From Robiginitomaculum sp. (GTDB lineage Bacteria > Pseudomonadota > Alphaproteobacteria > Caulobacterales > Maricaulaceae): 42,695 nucleotides of DNA. Positions 38,308-42,695 of the stretch are shown here, piece by piece. The stretch's first letter is position 1, and the number at the start of each line of letters is the position of its first letter. Under the pieces are notes generated by a model. It was not told where the DNA came from. It was given only the letters and a program-made list of their open reading frames with translations, and searched no databases. The position numbers and the translations under genes were made by a program. The DNA is taken from the NCBI GenBank assembly GCA_002733905.1, contig NVXK01000009.1, positions 110,479 to 153,173 on the forward strand. The letters are read 5' to 3'.

Positions 38308-41175
38308 ATGAAAAAATATCTATTAAACTTTAGCTGCGCCGCCGCGCTTTTACTTTCTGCGTGTGCGACCATGTCTAGCACGTTGCCAAATGGCGTAACC
38401 TTTGTTGAAAAAGCCTCTACATCCAAAGACACATTGGTTGTCCCTTATGAAAAGTTGGAACTTGATAACGGCCTGACTGTGCTTTTACATCATGACGCCT
38501 CTGACCCAATCGTTCATGTAAACGTAACTTACCATGTTGGTTCTAACCGCGAGGAACTTGGCAAATCGGGCTTTGCACATTTCTTCGAGCATATGATGTT
38601 TCAAGGCTCGAGGAATGTTGGGGATGAACAGCATTTCAAAATCGTGTCCGAAGCGGGCGGTACGCTGAATGGTACGACTAATTTGGACAAAACCAATTAT
38701 TACGAGACAGTGCCTAAAAACCACCTTGAGAAAATGCTCTGGTTAGAGGCGGACCGTATGGGTTTTCTTCTACCTGCCATCACCCAAGAAAGTTTTGAAG
38801 TGCAACGCGCCACGGTGAAGAACGAACGTGGTCAACGTGTTGATAATAAGCCCTATGGATTGGTGAGGGAGAAAAATTCGCAAGCATTATACCCTTACGG
38901 ACATCCGTATTCATGGCCGACGATTGGTCACACTGCCGATCTCAACCGTGTTGACGTCAATGATTTAAAAGCATTCTTCAAACGTTGGTATGGTCCCAAT
39001 AATGCAGTCATCACGATTGGCGGTGATTTTGATCGCGCACAGACCCTAGATTGGGTGGTGAAGTATTTTGGTTCCATCCCTCGCGGTCCAGAAGTCACTG
39101 ATCTTGAGAAGACCAAGGTTACATTGGATAAAGACCGTTATGTATCTCTCGAAGATAATATCACACTGCCATTGATACAAAAATCATGGCCGACGGTATA
39201 TGCGCGCCATGAGGATGAAGCGCCATTGGATGTCCTGATGCAAATTATTGGCTCTGGTAAAACTTCGCTTCTATATCAGAATATGGTCAAGAATGGTTAT
39301 GCGGTACAAGCCAATGCAGGTCATGGGTGTTCAGAGCTATCGTGTACTTTCACAGTTACAGCCTTGCCAAGTCCGGCAAAGGGTAAATCTTTGGCAAATT
39401 TGGATGCCATCATTGCCGACACATTCATAGAGTTTGAGAGCCGAGGCGTATTACAGTCTGATTTAGACCGCATGAAGATAGGTATCCGCAAGGGTTTCAT
39501 TTATGGTCTCGAAAGTGTGCAGGGCAAAGTCTCAAGTCTTGCCCGTTGGGAGACCTTTGATAATAATCCGAATTTGGCACAAGCAGAACTAGACCGATAC
39601 GAAGCCGTTACATCTGATGATGTCATGCGTGTCTATCACCAATATATCAAAGGCAAACCAAGCGTCACGATGAGTGTCGTACCAAAAGGACAAAAGCACA
39701 AAGTCGCCAAGGCTGACAATTGGTGGCCGACAAAACGTGCCTTACCTCAATCATCAAGCCAAAGTGCATCTATCGTTCAGGCGGAGATCAATGACAATTT
39801 TGATCGCTCTATACAACCGCCGTCTACAGAAGTGCCAATTGTTACAATCCCCACCCTATGGCACACACAACTAGATAATGGCATTAAAGTATCTGGTTCT
39901 GTATCCACGGAAATTCCAACCACAGCAATTACCGTACGTATGAGGACTGGGCAAAAGGATGAGCCGATTGGTAAACTTGGCCTAGCTGGTTTGACTGCGG
40001 CTATGATGAACCAAGCCACTAAAAATACAAGTGCAGAGGACCTATCGACAAAGCTACAACTCTTAGGGTCGGGCGTTGGAATTGGAGCAGGGACTAATAG
40101 TACCAGCTTGTCTATCTCTTCTTTAAGTGAGAACCTTGATGCGACCTTAGAAATTGCCCGCGAAAAACTTATGGAACCAGGTTTTAAGCAAGAGGATTTT
40201 GACCGTCTTCAAAATAATATGCTTGAGGGCATTCGTTCCAGTAAGAAGAAGGCTGCCGCAAATGCAGGGAGTGCCTTGTCCTTATTACTCTATGGTCGTG
40301 ATAATGCGTTTGCCTATCCGGGTTCTGGACTTGAGGAAACAGTCTCTAATCTGACACTGGCTGATGTGAAGCAATATTATAAAGACCATTATTCAGCTTC
40401 TATCGCAGAGATTATTACGGTGTCCGATTTGTCCAAATCCGATCTGACCGAAAAACTATCTATATTTAATAATTGGCAAAAGACACCGGTTAAAACCGCA
40501 GACATTAAACCCTTCCCGAAACTTGCAGGCGGTACGCTGTATCTAATTGATAAACCAGATGCCGCTCAATCTGAAATCCGGATTGCAAAACGCTCACTTA
40601 TATATGACGCTACAGGTGAAAACTATCTTACCAAGCTTATTGCCTATCCATTGGGCGGGGCATTTAACTCGCGCATTAATCTAAATTTACGGGAAGACAA
40701 AGGCTATACTTACGGGGCGCGAGCCGGATTTAGCGGCGGGAAATACACAGGTAGTTTTGGTGCGTCCGCAGGGGTAAAACGTGACGCCACTAAAGATGCT
40801 ATTGTCGAGTTCTTCAAAGAGATTGATGGGTTTGCAAAAACGGGTATGACGCAAGAGGAACTAGATTTTACAAAATCCGCCAAAGGTCAAAAGGATGCGG
40901 GCGCTTATGAAACGGCACGTCAAAAACTAGGATTGATCGGGCATTTGCTGAATTATGATCTGCCTGAAGATTATAAAGCCGAACAGAAGAAGGTTTTGGA
41001 TGGTCTTACTGTTGAAGATACACAACGTCTGGCAAAGGCACATCTGCAATCCAATGACATGATTATTGTTGTGGTTGGTGACAAAGCTAAAATCTTGAAG
41101 GATTTACAAACGCTTCCATACCCGATTGTTGACATTGACGAACTTGGTCGTGAACTAGCGATCCCTCGTCGCTAA
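38308..41175 (+). CDS. M16 family zinc metallopeptidase, lipoprotein (two-domain)
   Basis: A 955-residue protein from ATG 38308, behind AATCGGGAAACCC; the frame is open to 38137 inside the previous gene. Lipobox ALLLSAC gives Cys19. The first M16 half has the inverted zinc motif HFFEH (His91, Glu94, His95) and the third ligand in TVKNERGQR (Glu173). The second half (from about residue 525) is the inactive M16 partner domain, with LIAYPLGGAFNSRINLNLREDKGYTYGARAGF as the substrate-binding R-x-Y region. Such pitrilysin-like enzymes form a closed chamber and degrade peptides up to a few kDa. Periplasm-facing, in line with peptide processing after import. Confidence 0.93.
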   Translation: MKKYLLNFSCAAALLLSACATMSSTLPNGVTFVEKASTSKDTLVVPYEKLELDNGLTVLLHHDASDPIVHVNVTYHVGSNREELGKSGFAHFFEHMMFQGSRNVGDEQHFKIVSEAGGTLNGTTNLDKTNYYETVPKNHLEKMLWLEADRMGFLLPAITQESFEVQRATVKNERGQRVDNKPYGLVREKNSQALYPYGHPYSWPTIGHTADLNRVDVNDLKAFFKRWYGPNNAVITIGGDFDRAQTLDWVVKYFGSIPRGPEVTDLEKTKVTLDKDRYVSLEDNITLPLIQKSWPTVYARHEDEAPLDVLMQIIGSGKTSLLYQNMVKNGYAVQANAGHGCSELSCTFTVTALPSPAKGKSLANLDAIIADTFIEFESRGVLQSDLDRMKIGIRKGFIYGLESVQGKVSSLARWETFDNNPNLAQAELDRYEAVTSDDVMRVYHQYIKGKPSVTMSVVPKGQKHKVAKADNWWPTKRALPQSSSQSASIVQAEINDNFDRSIQPPSTEVPIVTIPTLWHTQLDNGIKVSGSVSTEIPTTAITVRMRTGQKDEPIGKLGLAGLTAAMMNQATKNTSAEDLSTKLQLLGSGVGIGAGTNSTSLSISSLSENLDATLEIAREKLMEPGFKQEDFDRLQNNMLEGIRSSKKKAAANAGSALSLLLYGRDNAFAYPGSGLEETVSNLTLADVKQYYKDHYSASIAEIITVSDLSKSDLTEKLSIFNNWQKTPVKTADIKPFPKLAGGTLYLIDKPDAAQSEIRIAKRSLIYDATGENYLTKLIAYPLGGAFNSRINLNLREDKGYTYGARAGFSGGKYTGSFGASAGVKRDATKDAIVEFFKEIDGFAKTGMTQEELDFTKSAKGQKDAGAYETARQKLGLIGHLLNYDLPEDYKAEQKKVLDGLTVEDTQRLAKAHLQSNDMIIVVVGDKAKILKDLQTLPYPIVDIDELGRELAIPRR

Positions 41176-41189
41176 TTCACGCCTAGCTA

Positions 41190-41222
41190 TGCGGGTCACT
41201 TTTTGTGTGGAAGTGGCCCGCA
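41190..41222 (+). terminator. Stem-loop after the M16 peptidase gene
   Basis: TGCGGGTCACTT/AAGTGGCCCGCA (12 bp, one G-U) with a 9-nt loop, followed by TTTAAGTT. Probable terminator with a short T-run. Confidence 0.75.
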
Positions 41223-41254
41223 TTTAAGTTGAAAAATTATTTGAAAAAAGAATT

Positions 41255-41349
41255 GTCTTGGTTTTGCCCACCTTCAAAACAAAATCAAGACATGTTGGAA
41301 GTGTGGTGGGGCGACCGTCCACATGCTGTTGATCTCGTCACACTTCCAA
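41255..41349 (+). promoter_or_regulatory. Strongly structured leader upstream of the Lrp/AsnC gene
   Basis: Two neighbouring folds. First, GTCTTGGTTTTG (41255-41266) pairs with CAAAATCAAGAC (41280-41291) with one G-U. Second, TTGGAAGTGTG (41295-41305) pairs perfectly with CACACTTCCAA (41339-41349) and encloses an inner hairpin GTGG/CCAC. It ends 37 bp before the ATG at 41387. It could be a cis-regulatory RNA or an operator array. Confidence 0.6.
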
Positions 41350-41386
41350 TATCATAATCAGAGATTATGCCGTCACAAATTACGAA

Positions 41387-41875
41387 ATGAGTTTTATGTC
41401 AGCCGCATTGGATAGATTAGATATTAGGATATTGGATGTACTTCAGCATGATGCGAGCCTGAACTCAAAAGAAATTGGCGAAAGGGTCGGGCTATCCTCT
41501 TCACCTTGTTATCGGCGTATTAAGCGTATGTGTGACGTGGGAATTATTACGAAGCGGGTTACGTATTTGTCGCGTAAGGCGCTTGGGTTTGATTTTGAGG
41601 CATTTGTTGAGATCAAACTTAAAGAGCCAAGCAATGCGAACATTATTAAGTTTGAACGTGTTGTCTTGTGTTTGCCCGAAGTCCTGTTGTGTCGCGGTGT
41701 TTCTGGAGATGTTGATTTCATTCTACATATTGTGACTTTGAACCTCGACAGGTTCGACAGTTTTTTACGTATGAATATTCTTTGTTTGGATGTCGTATCC
41801 GATGTGAGTTCAAGCGTCGTGGTAAGGTCCGCCAAGGAAGGTATTGCGCTCCCTCTCAAATATATACCCGTGTAA
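41387..41875 (+). CDS. Lrp/AsnC family transcriptional regulator
   Basis: A 162-residue regulator. The N-terminal winged helix-turn-helix reads LDRLDIRILDVLQHDASLNSKEIGERVGLSSSPCYRRIKRM, with the family's S-x-S-x-[CV]-x-R-x-[KR]-R-L pattern. The C-terminal RAM/ASNC domain contains LCLPEVLLCRGVSGDVDFILHIV, where typical members have V-x-x-x-[YH]-x-[VL]-TG-x-x-D[YF]. Length is typical. It would form dimers or octamers that sense an amino acid. Effector and targets are unknown; the adjacent 41900 gene is the obvious candidate target. Preceded by a structured leader. Confidence 0.9.
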   Translation: MSFMSAALDRLDIRILDVLQHDASLNSKEIGERVGLSSSPCYRRIKRMCDVGIITKRVTYLSRKALGFDFEAFVEIKLKEPSNANIIKFERVVLCLPEVLLCRGVSGDVDFILHIVTLNLDRFDSFLRMNILCLDVVSDVSSSVVVRSAKEGIALPLKYIPV

Positions 41876-41899
41876 CAGATGTTTGTTTAAGGAGCTTTG

Positions 41900-42367
41900 A
41901 TGAGAAAACCTGTACCTAAGCCTAAAGTCTATACTCCGCCTCGCAACCTGATTTCTATTGATGATTCAAGTGGTATCCTGCTGCCTTCATTCAGTGATGG
42001 AGGGCGTGTTGTTACTCTTATGCGGGAATATGATATTCCGTTACTTGCTCTTACCATTGCGGATCCGCCGTCTTGGGCGAATGAAAAAATTCACGAAGAC
42101 TTTGGCGAACCACGCTTGCGTCAAGTTATGATATTTGGCGATATTACAGACCCTGATCTATTGGCGACTTCACTCTTTGCTCGGGAAAATGGCTATGACG
42201 TATTTGCCATTCCCTCCAATCCAAACTTTAATGATATTCATAGCTTGCTGACTTGGATGTCATTGCGGGATAATTCCGTAGGCGTTCTTTCGCTTAAAAT
42301 GGTCGTCGGACAGTTAAAACTCGTACAATCCGCTCCCAAGGATTCTTCAGAACTCGAAGATTTCTAG
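41900..42367 (+). CDS. Conserved-looking protein of unknown function, Lrp-linked (155 aa)
   Basis: A 155-residue soluble protein from ATG 41900, with a strong AAGGAG six bases upstream; the in-frame TTG at 41897 is not needed. The pattern is alternating alpha/beta: NLISIDDSSGILLPSF, then IPLLALTIADPP, then RQVMIFGDITDPDLLATSLFARENGYDVFAIPS. This faintly recalls an isochorismatase-like fold (Asp near the first strand, a helix after D-x-x-[VL]-x-x-T-x-x-x-A-x-x-x-G-[YF]-[DE]-V). The catalytic Cys and Lys of that family are not evident, so no enzyme function is claimed. It is 25 bp after the Lrp-type regulator and probably in the same operon. Confidence 0.7.
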   Translation: MRKPVPKPKVYTPPRNLISIDDSSGILLPSFSDGGRVVTLMREYDIPLLALTIADPPSWANEKIHEDFGEPRLRQVMIFGDITDPDLLATSLFARENGYDVFAIPSNPNFNDIHSLLTWMSLRDNSVGVLSLKMVVGQLKLVQSAPKDSSELEDF

Positions 42368-42370
42368 ATT

Positions 42371-42469
42371 GGGCGTCTCACGTTTCGTGATCGGGCTAGC
42401 GTAAATCAAGTCTGCGCTTTGCTTGTCTCGCCCCCATTCCCTATCGGGGGGCTTTCATCCCTGACGCAA
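42371..42469 (+). repeat. Dispersed structured repeat, copy B
   Basis: Gap-free match to 28014-28112 (17 differences in 99). The first hairpin is TCACG-TTT-CGTGA. The second stem keeps CAAG/CTTG. A third fold GCCCCC/GGGGGGC is stronger than in copy A. It starts 3 bp after the 41900 gene's stop and could act as its terminator. Confidence 0.85.
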
Positions 42470-42605
42470 AGTAAGTGATATTTCTTGCCTTTATTGGCCA
42501 AGTAATTCTCCATAATAATATCGTATCAATTATTCAAGTTGTCCAAGTAGAAACCTCTCCGAAAGGACGGAGCTGGCGGTCGGTCCTGATAAACGAGCGC
42601 GGCTA

Positions 42606-42672
42606 CTGGTCAAGGGCTTTGGCATAATTCCGTCTATGTATTTTACACCGCCCTACCAAAACCCCTGACCAG
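42606..42672. repeat. Inverted repeat near the right edge
   Basis: CTGGTCAAGGGCTTTGG (42606-42622) and CCAAAACCCCTGACCAG (42656-42672) are complementary at 15 of 17 positions around a 33-nt loop. It might be a folded RNA or ends of a tiny element; the window stops too soon to tell. Confidence 0.55.
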
Positions 42673-42695
42673 CACTACGCTTCGCTTGCCCCATC

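Noticed and set aside
42673-42695. Third copy of the dispersed repeat at the window end
   Set aside because: CTACGCTTCGCTTGCCCC resembles part of the repeat, but the sequence before it does not align and the window ends.
1-42695. CRISPR array or insertion-sequence transposase
   Set aside because: No regularly spaced direct repeats with unique spacers and no transposase motifs were seen anywhere.

Overview
The window looks like chromosomal DNA from a moderately low-GC alphaproteobacterium, probably a marine heterotroph of the Hyphomonadales/Robiginitomaculaceae type. That placement is inferred from gene style: FecI/FecR-driven TonB receptors, MnmC, LipB, a PspF-controlled psp operon and DUF805 proteins. 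There is no rRNA or other decisive marker. Strands alternate in short operons. Several genes use GTG starts, and overlapping stop/start codons are common.

Layout. 1-1097 (-): an ABC-F ATPase (Uup type) running off the left edge. 1378-4773 (+): a BASS-type transporter, an N-acyl-D-amino-acid deacylase and a YceI-like lipoprotein. 4825-5000 (-): a clear cobalamin riboswitch with no gene behind it, reading antisense into the YceI gene. 5112-5948 (-): a WecG/TagA glycosyltransferase. 6034-10749: the phage-shock module. pspF faces a perfect sigma-54 promoter that drives two unrecognised small ORFs, then pspA, pspB and pspC. After a terminator come two paralogous small exported proteins and a GIN-domain protein. 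10881-13994 (-): GH5 glycosidase lipoprotein and mnmC. 14156-15794 (+): three DUF805 membrane proteins in tandem. 15791-16459 (-): lipB.

16613-~24616 (right edge undetermined) appears to be a genomic island: tRNA-Leu(GAG), a tyrosine integrase, a small integrase-linked ORF, a voltage-gated-type K+ channel with an SNase-fold exported protein, and a complete six-gene His-Xaa-Ser (Hxs) operon. The Hxs operon contains HxsD, two radical SAM enzymes (HxsB, HxsC), the HxsA substrate with four tandem HXS triplets and a peptidoglycan-binding domain, a small membrane protein and a MauG-like di-heme protein. No right-hand att repeat was found. The 709-bp gap behind it is rich in hairpins. The Hxs system is known from comparative genomics but its function and product are not established. 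It is the most interesting system here.

25326-27819 (-): a zinc-type TonB receptor (ZnuD-like, with long His/Asp/Glu runs) and a small HxxxC protein, with a candidate Zur box in front. 28555-41175 (+): an ECF sigma/FecR pair, an STN-type TonB receptor, a thioredoxin-fold lipoprotein, a DsbD-type reductase and an M16 peptidase lipoprotein. Together these suggest import plus reductive and proteolytic processing of a disulfide-containing substrate (inference). 41387-42367 (+): an Lrp/AsnC regulator preceded by a strongly structured leader, and a partner protein of unknown function. A 99-bp structured dispersed repeat occurs at 28014 and 42371.
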